Program-made: the position numbers and the translations under genes
The notes under the pieces: model-generated
The model's input: the letters and a program-made list of their open reading frames with translations, nothing else
Database searches by the model: none
Told to the model about the DNA's origin: nothing
Assembly: GCA_013336205.1 (NCBI GenBank)
Contig: JAAXUD010000200.1
Coordinates: 1-5,979, forward strand
Source: Lentimicrobium sp.
Lineage (GTDB): Bacteria; Bacteroidota; Bacteroidia; Bacteroidales; Lentimicrobiaceae
Reading direction: 5' to 3'
Length of the DNA: 5,979 nt
In this document: piece after piece, positions 1 through 5,282 of the stretch
How the letters are laid out: each line of letters opens with the position of its first letter
How positions within the stretch are numbered: the first letter of the stretch is position 1

Positions 1-30
1 AATAAATCCAGCTTAATAGCTTGATTTATT
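1..30. repeat. Inverted repeat (hairpin) at the left edge
   Basis: AATAAATC at 1-8 pairs perfectly with GATTTATT at 23-30. After one C/T mismatch, AGCT (10-13) pairs with AGCT (18-21) around a four-base TAAT loop. The stem is therefore 12 paired positions with one mismatch. It lies about 110 bases past the stop of the minus-strand toxin gene and could help end that transcript. No T-run can be judged, because the minus-strand continuation lies outside the window. The structure is seen directly; the role is a guess. Confidence 0.45.
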
Positions 31-142
31 TGATGATAAGATTGATTTTAGACCATTTAAACGATGACCTATCTGCGTGCGGAAGAAAACTTATGTCCCG
101 TTTTTAGGATTTCCAATTTATATCCGGCAATTATTATCACCA

Positions 143-769
143 CTATCTCAGGTAATCACTCACTACCTTCGAAATATCTTTCTTTATCTGCGGCCAGGTT
201 TGTCCTTTAAAACTGACGGGGGTTTCACTTTCATCGGCTTCCGTAAAATAGGTTATGGCATTGGGAATACTGATGGCCAGCATCTGACTGGGGTATTTTT
301 GTTTATGCCAGTCAATGATCTGTTGCAAAGAATAATGCTTCAGCAACTCGTGTAAATCCCAAAAATCCTTTTTCCGGGCACGCCCCAGAATCGCCTGAAT
401 TTTCATGGCAGCTATGTCGCTGTCATCATACATTCGTATTCCGGACTCAACAACAGTTTTCCCGATGGGCAAATGGGGGAAATATACAATATCAACTTTA
501 ACCTTCCGGATATAACAGAATATGCCCAATTGTCTGTGACCATGCTCATAAACAAACCCATCACCAAATTCTGATCTGAGTTCTGATTCAATGGCAGAAT
601 GATCGAATTTCTGGTGGTAAAACATATCCAGATCAACTGAACTCCGGTGACCATACCGAAGAGACATGGCAGTTCCTCCAACCAGTGAAAAAGGCTGAAG
701 AGTCTGCAATTCCATCAACCTCTTTAATAGGGAAAGAGTTCCGGGTTCAACTGTCTGAGTATGTAGCAT
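143..769 (-). CDS. AbiEii/AbiGii-family nucleotidyltransferase, putative type IV toxin
   Basis: This 208-residue protein matches the AbiEii/AbiGii nucleotidyltransferase family, the toxin half of type IV toxin-antitoxin and abortive-infection modules. The family fold is that of DNA polymerase beta-like nucleotidyltransferases, and characterised relatives add nucleotides to RNA, including tRNA. Visible motifs are LVGGTAMSLRYGHR at about residues 29-42, then SSVDLDMF with the metal-binding pair Asp46/Asp48. A third acidic position is Asp93 in KVDIVYFP. The C-terminal family signature is DIAAMKIQAILGRARKKDF (118-136, with Lys123, Arg132, Lys134-Asp135) followed by WDL. No catalytic residue looks lost. 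The start is the ATG at 767-769, because the N-terminus TVEPGTLSLL is typical of the family. This start overlaps the upstream gene by 46 bases. A second Met at residue 19 would remove the overlap but cut conserved sequence. The neighbouring DUF6922-like gene is the likely antitoxin. Family assignment is firm; toxicity and RNA target are inferred. Confidence 0.88.
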   Translation of the reverse strand: MLHTQTVEPGTLSLLKRLMELQTLQPFSLVGGTAMSLRYGHRSSVDLDMFYHQKFDHSAIESELRSEFGDGFVYEHGHRQLGIFCYIRKVKVDIVYFPHLPIGKTVVESGIRMYDDSDIAAMKIQAILGRARKKDFWDLHELLKHYSLQQIIDWHKQKYPSQMLAISIPNAITYFTEADESETPVSFKGQTWPQIKKDISKVVSDYLR

Positions 770-1026
770 CTGAATTCTTTCAATGGTTTACCAATCACAG
801 CGCTTGCCAGATGAATGCGGTGCTCCGGCAAAAACTTCGCATTCAGCAAAGCTTCTGTTACTTTTTCATCACCATAATAGCGGCGGCACTGTCGGATATC
901 CTCCACATCGCCCCGTTCAAAAACCCTTTCAATCACAAAGTTTGCTTTGGCATCGTAATCGAGCTTCTCAAAATCCACATCCCAGAAGATGCGTTTTTCA
1001 AATACCGGTTTGGGTTTGGGTTCCAT
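724..1026 (-). CDS. DUF6922-like protein, putative antitoxin of the AbiEii-type toxin
   Basis: This small protein of 100 residues resembles the DUF6922 family, which is often found directly upstream of AbiEii-type nucleotidyltransferases in Bacteroidetes. Typical features are RIFWDVDFEKLDYD near residues 12-25, then FVIERVFERGDVEDI, then RRYYGDEKV. The C-terminal part (about residues 55-95, ending EFRCYILRQL) looks helical. The reading frame is open for 38 further codons upstream to position 1140. That extension is translated from the AAGTnnn repeat block and is rich in Leu and Phe without family resemblance, so the ATG at 1024-1026 is chosen. Its end overlaps the toxin start by 46 bases, which suggests translational coupling and antitoxin-first expression. 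It carries no recognisable helix-turn-helix of the AbiEi type, so autoregulation cannot be claimed. I found no exact Bacteroidetes -7 box for it in the spacer. The antitoxin role comes from position and family co-occurrence. Confidence 0.78.
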   Translation of the reverse strand: MEPKPKPVFEKRIFWDVDFEKLDYDAKANFVIERVFERGDVEDIRQCRRYYGDEKVTEALLNAKFLPEHRIHLASAVIGKPLKEFRCYILRQLNPELFPY

Positions 1027-1037
1027 AGCACGAAGGT

Positions 1038-1127
1038 AAGTAAAAAGTAAAAAGTCTAAAGTAAAAAGTTTAAAGACAAAAGATTGAAGTAAGATGTAAG
1101 AAGTAGGAAGTACAAGTCGGAAGTCAG
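1038..1127. repeat. Degenerate AAGTnnn heptamer array, 13 units
   Basis: From 1038 the sequence reads as consecutive seven-base units that nearly all begin AAGT: AAGTAAA, AAGTAAA, AAGTCTA, AAGTAAA, AAGTTTA, AAGACAA, AAGATTG, AAGTAAG, ATGTAAG, AAGTAGG, AAGTACA, then a six-base unit AGTCGG and finally AAGTCAG. The phase is kept for 90 bases with a single one-base loss. The block starts 12 bases upstream of the putative antitoxin start and fills its upstream region. Bases 1045-1068 recur exactly, in inverted orientation, at 3589-3612. No function is known to me. Bacteroidetes spacers often hold such repeats. Confidence 0.85.
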
Positions 1128-1156
1128 ATTCCGATAGCAATCGGAACGGAAATCTG
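1125..1156. repeat. Bulged palindrome around CCGATAGCAATCGG
   Basis: CAGATTCCGAT (1125-1135) pairs with ATCGG (1140-1144) and AATCTG (1151-1156) around an AGCA loop, leaving the six-base bulge AACGGA. The inner stem alone, TTCCGAT/ATCGGAA, is seven perfect pairs. It follows directly on the heptamer array. It has no T-run on either side, so it is a dispersed-repeat-like palindrome rather than a terminator. Confidence 0.6.
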
Positions 1157-1161
1157 AGTAA

Positions 1162-1180
1162 AGACGCAATGCTTGCGTCT
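1162..1180. repeat. Perfect 8-bp palindrome AGACGCAA-TGC-TTGCGTCT
   Basis: Eight perfect pairs surround a three-base TGC loop. Closely similar AGACGC...GCGTCT palindromes are common as dispersed intergenic elements in many bacterial genomes, including Bacteroidetes and cyanobacteria; I know this from general experience and have not searched. It lies mid-way in the divergent spacer and has no terminator tail. Confidence 0.65.
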
Positions 1181-1239
1181 CAGTTACGCAGCCACGAAGG
1201 TAAATCCGGGAACCAGCAATCAAAAAATCTGAAATTTTA

Positions 1240-1259
1240 CCCTGAGCGAAGCCGAAGGG
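1240..1259. repeat. REP-like element CCCTGAGCGAAGCCGAAGGG
   Basis: This 20-base imperfect palindrome, with CCCT/AGGG ends, belongs to a very widespread class of intergenic short palindromes. Its translation gives PERSRR, a peptide often seen in spurious predicted proteins. It therefore argues against a gene in this spacer. Confidence 0.6.
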
Positions 1260-1261
1260 CC

Positions 1262-1282
1262 GAAATCCGCAATCCGAAATCC
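1262..1282. repeat. Three GAAATCC-type heptamers
   Basis: GAAATCC, GCAATCC and GAAATCC follow one another without gaps directly after the REP-like element. The unit is again seven bases, but its sequence is unrelated to the AAGTnnn array further left in the same spacer. Confidence 0.7.
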
Positions 1283-1297
1283 AACCCCATAGCTGTT

Positions 1298-1331
1298 AAA
1301 GAAATTCCCGAAAGTAAGCCCGAATTTCTTT
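1298..1331. promoter_or_regulatory. 10-bp inverted repeat overlapping the gatE -33 box
   Basis: AAAGAAATTC (1298-1307) and GAATTTCTTT (1322-1331) are perfect inverted repeats separated by 14 bases. The centre-to-centre distance of the arms is 24 bases, slightly over two helical turns. The right arm covers most of the TTTG -33 box (1329-1332) of the proposed gatE promoter. Because it lies upstream of the predicted transcript start, it would act as DNA, for example as a binding site for a dimeric regulator, not as a leader hairpin. No regulator gene is visible here. The symmetry is seen; the operator role is inferred. Confidence 0.5.
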
Positions 1332-1360
1332 GTTCAATTCCGAAAATACCTGTACGTTTG
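1329..1360 (+). promoter_or_regulatory. Bacteroidetes-type promoter of gatE
   Basis: TTTG at 1329-1332 and TACGTTTG at 1353-1360 fit the Bacteroidetes primary sigma factor consensus TTTG-(19 to 21)-TAnnTTTG exactly, with a 20-base spacer. Transcription would begin near 1367, giving a leader of roughly 23 bases before the gatE ATG at 1390. It is the best promoter match in the window and the main evidence that gatE is expressed by bacterial machinery. Confidence 0.72.
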
Positions 1361-1389
1361 ATGACTTCTAAAAACACCCATCAAACAGG

Positions 1390-3351
1390 ATGAATCATAC
1401 TTTTGACCCCAGGGAAAACTACAAAAAAACGCGTGAGGCTGCCGGTTATGTCGCACGTCAGGATGCTACCCAGAAAACATACGATGCCATAGGTTTTATG
1501 TCAGGCCTGGAAGTGCATCAGCAGTTGAAAACCAAAGAGAAACTCTTTTGCCACTGCCCGGCCGGCATATTTCAGAAGCCTGATGTGTATGATGCAGAAG
1601 TTATCCGCCATATGCGTCCAACCCTGAGCGAGCTCGGCGAATACGACGGTACCGCACTTATGGAGTTTAAAACCCGGAAGAACATCGTTTACCGCCTTAA
1701 AAACGAGACCACCTGTACTTACGAAGTTGACGACACTCCACCATTTCCGGTAAACCGCGAAGCACTGGAAATTGCCATCGAAATATCCCTGCTTTCAAAG
1801 CTCAACATCGTTGGAGAAGTTCACATTACCCGCAAACAATACCTTGACGGCAGCATCCCTACCGGTTTTCAGCGCACCGCCATTATCGGTGTTGAAGGTG
1901 AGATTCCGCTCAGGTTCAAGAAGGTAAGGCTTATTCAGCTTAGCCTGGAGGAAGACTCCTGCCGGGAAGTTTCTGACATCGGACACACAAGAATTTACCG
2001 TACCGACCGCCTTGGTATGCCGCTGATTGAAACAGTAACCTATCCCGACATGGTCAATCCGGACGAAGTGAAAGAAGCCTGCGACTACATCAGGTTTCTG
2101 AACCGGAGCACCGGCAAGGTACGCACCGGAATTGGTGCCGGTCGCCAGGATGTGAATGTAAGTTGCCGGGGAGGCGTAAGAGTTGAAATAAAAGGGGTGG
2201 CTCACACCCGCTGGATCCCTGAACTTACCCACATCGAGTGTTTCAGACAATGGTCGCTGCTGATGCTGCGCGATAAACTTAAAGCCATTATAAGCAATCA
2301 CGGAAAATGGAAAACAACCCATACTGAACTTGATTACCACGATTTCAAATTTGAGTATGCGCCACTGAATGACACAAAGAAACTCAAACATAAAATAATT
2401 GCCATCAATCTTCCGGGATTCGAAGGCGCTCTTTCGCACTTCACCCAGCCAGGGAAGATGTTTGCCAACGAGCTGAGCGAACGGCTTAAAGTAATTGCCT
2501 GCCTTGAGCAACCCAATATGGCCCACACCGAGCAATTTGATCCGGTAATTTCAGACAAGGACTGGGAAGTTATCCGCCGACAGTTAAAAGCGGGCCAGGG
2601 CGATGCTCAACTGCTGATCTGGGGACCTGCCGAAGATATGCAAACGGCGGTTGAATCGGTTGAAGAACGCTGCCTGATGGCATTCGCGGGCGTTCCGAAC
2701 GAAACCCGGAAATCCTTTGAAAACGGAACCACCATCTTCGAGCGTGTGCTACCTGGTGCCGACCGCATGTATCCTGATACCGACAGCGCCCCGATTCCAC
2801 TCGAGAACAGCACTATTGACCGGCTTGGCAGCAATCTGCCCCAGGAAATCATCGAGCGTTATCACATCATGAAGGATTGGGGGATCCCTGAAGACACCTA
2901 CGCCTATATTTTTAAAAGGGATCTTTTTCCGCTCATCGAACGGATCATCAATGAGCTTGGATACAAACCCGCTTTTGTTGGTACACTTTTCGGACATAAG
3001 CTAAAATTTGTCGAAGGACATTCCAGGCCAACGGCAGAATTTTCTTACCGTATTGTTTATGGTTTACTTAAATACCTTAAAGACAAAGGCCTGGCACCAG
3101 AGATCGCCTGGCTGATGTTGCCGCATGTTTACGAATACCCGAAACTGGACTTTGAATCGGTACTTACCAGCCTGAAATTCAAAAAAGTCACTAAAGACGA
3201 TTTGCTTTCCAAATTGCCTTTCCTGAAATCTAAATTTGCTGAAATTCAGCACACTATGAAACCAGGTGTTGATAAAAACTGGATTATGGGACAACTCCGA
3301 CGTTCGGCAATCGGGAATGTTGAATTAACTGAACTGGCAAAGCTTGTTTGA
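1390..3351 (+). CDS. gatE: Glu-tRNA(Gln) amidotransferase subunit E (archaeal type)
   Basis: GatE is the tRNA-binding and kinase/amidase subunit of the GatDE amidotransferase. It phosphorylates the glutamyl group on Glu-tRNA(Gln) and amidates it with ammonia from GatD, acting in the cytoplasm. The 653-residue product has the GatB/E cradle opening with GFMSGLEVHQQL (Glu41 and His43 at the expected metal/ATP site) and the FCHC cysteines 54 and 56. Next come LGMPLIETVTYPD (Glu214) and GAGRQDVNVS (about 249-258). It is GatE and not GatB because an AspRS-like GAD insertion follows (about residues 335-440, starting INLPGFEGALSH), then RMYPDTDSAPIPL (459-471). The C-terminal YqeY-like tail runs from about 480 to the end. 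About 34 residues precede the first conserved strand, making it slightly longer than archaeal proteins. ATG 1390 is kept because the next in-frame Met (37) falls inside the core. There is no Shine-Dalgarno sequence. gatD follows 343 bases downstream on the same strand. GatE identity is secure; the physiological need for it in a bacterium is open. Confidence 0.93.
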   Translation: MNHTFDPRENYKKTREAAGYVARQDATQKTYDAIGFMSGLEVHQQLKTKEKLFCHCPAGIFQKPDVYDAEVIRHMRPTLSELGEYDGTALMEFKTRKNIVYRLKNETTCTYEVDDTPPFPVNREALEIAIEISLLSKLNIVGEVHITRKQYLDGSIPTGFQRTAIIGVEGEIPLRFKKVRLIQLSLEEDSCREVSDIGHTRIYRTDRLGMPLIETVTYPDMVNPDEVKEACDYIRFLNRSTGKVRTGIGAGRQDVNVSCRGGVRVEIKGVAHTRWIPELTHIECFRQWSLLMLRDKLKAIISNHGKWKTTHTELDYHDFKFEYAPLNDTKKLKHKIIAINLPGFEGALSHFTQPGKMFANELSERLKVIACLEQPNMAHTEQFDPVISDKDWEVIRRQLKAGQGDAQLLIWGPAEDMQTAVESVEERCLMAFAGVPNETRKSFENGTTIFERVLPGADRMYPDTDSAPIPLENSTIDRLGSNLPQEIIERYHIMKDWGIPEDTYAYIFKRDLFPLIERIINELGYKPAFVGTLFGHKLKFVEGHSRPTAEFSYRIVYGLLKYLKDKGLAPEIAWLMLPHVYEYPKLDFESVLTSLKFKKVTKDDLLSKLPFLKSKFAEIQHTMKPGVDKNWIMGQLRRSAIGNVELTELAKLV

Positions 3352-3467
3352 AGTACGAATGACGAATGACGAATTAGGTTTACGACTTCCTGCTTCTGAA
3401 AAGCGACGAGGGACGGGGGACGAGGGACGAAACTCACTTCTTCCTGCTTCCTGCTTCTGACTCTCGT
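3350..3467. repeat. Heptamer-phased repeat block after gatE
   Basis: Starting within the gatE stop codon, the sequence reads in seven-base steps: GAAGTAC, GAATGAC, GAATGAC, GAATTAG, GTTTACG, ACTTCCT, GCTTCTG, a six-base AAAAGC, then GACGAGG, GACGGGG, GACGAGG, GACGAAA, CTCACTT, CTTCCTG, CTTCCTG, CTTCTGA, CTCTCGT. A 13-base direct repeat, TTCCTGCTTCTGA, occurs at 3387-3399 and 3448-3460. Three different unit families share one phase. No terminator hairpin for gatE is present here, so read-through towards gatD is possible. Confidence 0.8.
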
Positions 3468-3541
3468 ATTGAATCATAAAGTCCTTTTGCTAACTGCTCT
3501 TTGCCAACTTTTTTTTGAACTTTTGATTAGCGCAGCTAAGT

Positions 3542-3558
3542 CCCGCATTTTCGGCGGG
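3542..3558. repeat. Small GC-rich hairpin CCCGC-N7-GCGGG
   Basis: Five G/C pairs surround a seven-base loop, and T3541/G3559 could add a wobble pair. It lies mid-way between gatE and gatD. The following bases (GAATCTTTGAAC) are not a T-run, so this is at best a weak pause or terminator, or another dispersed palindrome. Confidence 0.4.
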
Positions 3559-3563
3559 GAATC

Positions 3564-3661
3564 TTTGAACTGATTTCTTTACTTTTTGCTTTTTACTTTA
3601 GACTTTTTACTTGAATTTCCCTTTGCCAACTGCTTTTTTTTAATCCTTGAATCTTTCAATT
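3564..3661. repeat. Heptamer block upstream of gatD, inverted relative to the left array
   Basis: Seven-base steps run TTTGAAC, TGATTTC, TTTACTT, TTTGCTT, TTTACTT, TAGACTT, TTTACTT, GAATTTC, CCTTTGC, CAACTGC and on into T-rich units. TTTACTT is the reverse complement of the AAGTAAA unit upstream of the putative antitoxin gene. Bases 3589-3612 match 1045-1068 perfectly in inverted orientation. CTTTGCCAACT occurs here at 3621-3631 and also at 3499-3509. The block ends about 33 bases before the gatD start. No exact TAnnTTTG box is seen in this spacer; the nearest are AACTTTTG (3518-3525) and AATCTTTG (3560-3567). Confidence 0.78.
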
Positions 3662-3694
3662 TAACAAATCAATATCCAAATACAACCCATCGAA

Positions 3695-5080
3695 ATGGCT
3701 GACGATATTTTCCAGGGCTATAAAGGCGCTTCACTCGAAATACTAAAAAAATTCAATGTCAGGGTCTGGGGACAGGCTGAGGTTACAACAAGCCGCGGTC
3801 CTTTTTCAGGTACCGTGCTTCCCCGTGCCGAAAATGATGATGATCAGCACATTGTAATGAAAATTATTACCGGTTACAATATCGGTATTGACATTGCCAC
3901 CATCACCGGCATGAAAGAAACCGGCTACAAGAAAGCCAACTATAAGATTCCTGAAAAAGAATTCCCCTATACCGAAGGGCTGCCGAAAGTTAAGCTAATC
4001 GGCACCGGCGGAACCATCGCCTCCCGCCTCGATTATCGCACCGGCGCCGTTATCCCGGCCTTTTCACCCGGCGAACTTTATGGCGCGGTGCCTGAGCTTG
4101 CGCAGATATGTAACCTTACTACCGAGAAAGTCTTCGCGGTTTTCAGTGAAAACATGTCACCCGACCATTATCGCAAACTGGCCATTGCCATTGGCAAGGA
4201 AATCGCTAATGGAGTTGATGGCATCGTAATCGGCCACGGGACAGACACCCTGCACCACACAGCCGCTGCACTCACCTATATGGTCCAGAATTCGCCGGTT
4301 CCAATCGTATTGGTTGGATCACAGCGTTCATCAGACCGGCCCAGCTCCGATGCCGCCCTTAACCTGATGCATGCCTGCACAGCCGCCGGCCATGGTGACA
4401 TTGCCGAAGTTATGGTGTGTATGTTTGGCCCAACCAGTGATGAGTACGGGTTCCTGCACCGCGGCACCAGGGTCAGAAAAATGCATTCTTCCTACCGGTC
4501 TACTTTCCGCACCATCGGCGATACCCCATTGGCAACCGTTACCCGCAAAGGAGTTGAACCCATCAAAAAAGATTACAACCCACGCCGCAAAGACCGCAAT
4601 GTGACCATCCTCCCCTATTTTGAGGAAAAAGTAGCCATCGTTTACTATTACCCCAACATGCAGCCCGACATCATCGATTCACTGGTGAGCAACGGGTATA
4701 AAGGCATCATCATTGCCGGCACCGGCCTGGGGCATGTTAACAAACCACTATACCCGGCCATCGAAAGAGCCCATGCAGCCGGTGTTCACATGTACATGAC
4801 CGTGCAGACGCTCTGGGGCTATGTTCATATGTTTGTGTATGATACAGGCCGCGACCTGATGTCAAAAGGTATTGTTCCGGCAGGCAATATGTTACCTGAA
4901 GCGGCTTACATAAAACTGGGCTGGGTACTTGGGCAGACAAACGATCCTGTGGAAGTTAAAAGAATGATGCTCACCCCGGTAAAAGATGAAATCACCCTGC
5001 GCGAGCCTTACAATGGCTACCTGATTTACCAGGGTGGCGTTCCTGAAACTGAAGAATTTATACGCAAAGTCCATAAATAG
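3695..5080 (+). CDS. gatD: Glu-tRNA(Gln) amidotransferase subunit D (archaeal type glutaminase)
   Basis: GatD hydrolyses glutamine and passes ammonia to GatE, and in characterised archaeal enzymes it works only with the tRNA-bound complex. The 461-residue protein has both expected parts. Residues of about 20-70 form the N-terminal beta-barrel, ending with GTVLPRAENDDDQHIVMKI and GYNIGID, a GatD hallmark absent from ordinary asparaginases. From about 98 onward is the type I L-asparaginase-like domain. The catalytic set is intact: Thr107 in GTGGTIAS, Thr183-Asp184 in GHGTDT, and Lys262 in RKMHSSYR, which align with Thr12, Thr89-Asp90 and Lys162 of E. coli asparaginase II. Length is close to archaeal GatD. 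The ATG at 3695 is preceded by A-rich sequence (ATCGAA) without a Shine-Dalgarno motif. It lies downstream of gatE on the same strand; the 343-base repeat-filled gap means co-transcription is likely but not shown. An intrinsic terminator follows 57 bases after the stop. A plain asparaginase is unlikely given the N-terminal domain and gatE next door. Confidence 0.94.
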   Translation: MADDIFQGYKGASLEILKKFNVRVWGQAEVTTSRGPFSGTVLPRAENDDDQHIVMKIITGYNIGIDIATITGMKETGYKKANYKIPEKEFPYTEGLPKVKLIGTGGTIASRLDYRTGAVIPAFSPGELYGAVPELAQICNLTTEKVFAVFSENMSPDHYRKLAIAIGKEIANGVDGIVIGHGTDTLHHTAAALTYMVQNSPVPIVLVGSQRSSDRPSSDAALNLMHACTAAGHGDIAEVMVCMFGPTSDEYGFLHRGTRVRKMHSSYRSTFRTIGDTPLATVTRKGVEPIKKDYNPRRKDRNVTILPYFEEKVAIVYYYPNMQPDIIDSLVSNGYKGIIIAGTGLGHVNKPLYPAIERAHAAGVHMYMTVQTLWGYVHMFVYDTGRDLMSKGIVPAGNMLPEAAYIKLGWVLGQTNDPVEVKRMMLTPVKDEITLREPYNGYLIYQGGVPETEEFIRKVHK

Positions 5081-5136
5081 TTCCTGACCTTTCAGATCAG
5101 GTAAATTGGGTTTTCAGGATGCTCTGTAGCAGAAAG

Positions 5137-5168
5137 AGTCTATAGTATATCAGCTATAGACTTTTTTT
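5137..5168 (+). terminator. Intrinsic terminator after gatD
   Basis: AGTCTATAG (5137-5145) pairs perfectly with CTATAGACT (5154-5162) around an eight-base loop and runs straight into a T-run (5162-5168). A-rich bases before the stem (5133-5135) could pair with the T-run, so weak bidirectional function is conceivable. It separates gatD from the next gene on the same strand. Confidence 0.8.
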
Positions 5169-5240
5169 AAGTTCAACACCTAATTCTACCATCCGGGACT
5201 GATTATTCATCTGCTTTAAGCCGGATATCGTCCGAAATCG

Positions 5241-5248
5241 TACCTTTG
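5241..5248 (+). promoter_or_regulatory. Possible -7 box TACCTTTG for the secreted nuclease-family gene
   Basis: TACCTTTG fits TAnnTTTG exactly and lies 35 bases before the ATG at 5283, so the leader would be about 28 bases. The -33 element is poor: only TTTA at 5215-5218, with a 22-base spacer. The terminator upstream makes an independent promoter here necessary. Confidence 0.45.
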
Positions 5249-5282
5249 GCTTCCAATATGATAAAATTTCTAAATTTTTGAA

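Noticed and set aside
1..142. Partial gene at the left edge
   Set aside because: Every frame I followed on either strand hits stops quickly, and no conserved peptide is visible.
77..355. Plus-strand open frame opposite the toxin gene
   Set aside because: It is antisense to the conserved C-terminal half of the AbiEii-type protein and has no recognisable features of its own.
1038..1127. CRISPR-like array
   Set aside because: Units are seven bases with no spacers and no cas genes; this is a short tandem repeat.
1027..1140. N-terminal extension of the putative antitoxin to an ATG at 1138-1140
   Set aside because: The extra 38 residues come from the AAGTnnn array and show no family resemblance; the protein starting at 1026 has the expected N-terminus.
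1169..1393. Plus-strand open frame of 74 codons whose stop overlaps the gatE start (ATGA)
   Set aside because: The overlap looks like coupling, but the frame is translated from dispersed repeats. It contains PERSRR and EIRNPKS, peptides typical of spurious predictions from such elements, and the gatE promoter lies inside it.
1795..2535. Long minus-strand open frame of 246 codons inside gatE
   Set aside because: It is a shadow frame over well-conserved GatE sequence and lacks a recognisable domain or promoter.
1390..3351. Bacterial GatB
   Set aside because: It has the GAD insertion and RMYPDTDSAP region of GatE, is much longer than GatB, and no gatA or gatC is present.
3695..5080. Plain type I L-asparaginase
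   Set aside because: The N-terminal barrel with GYNIGID and the adjacent gatE show it is GatD.
5083..5101. Hairpin CCTGA...TCAGG just after gatD
   Set aside because: It has only five pairs and no T-run; the strong terminator is 36 bases further on.
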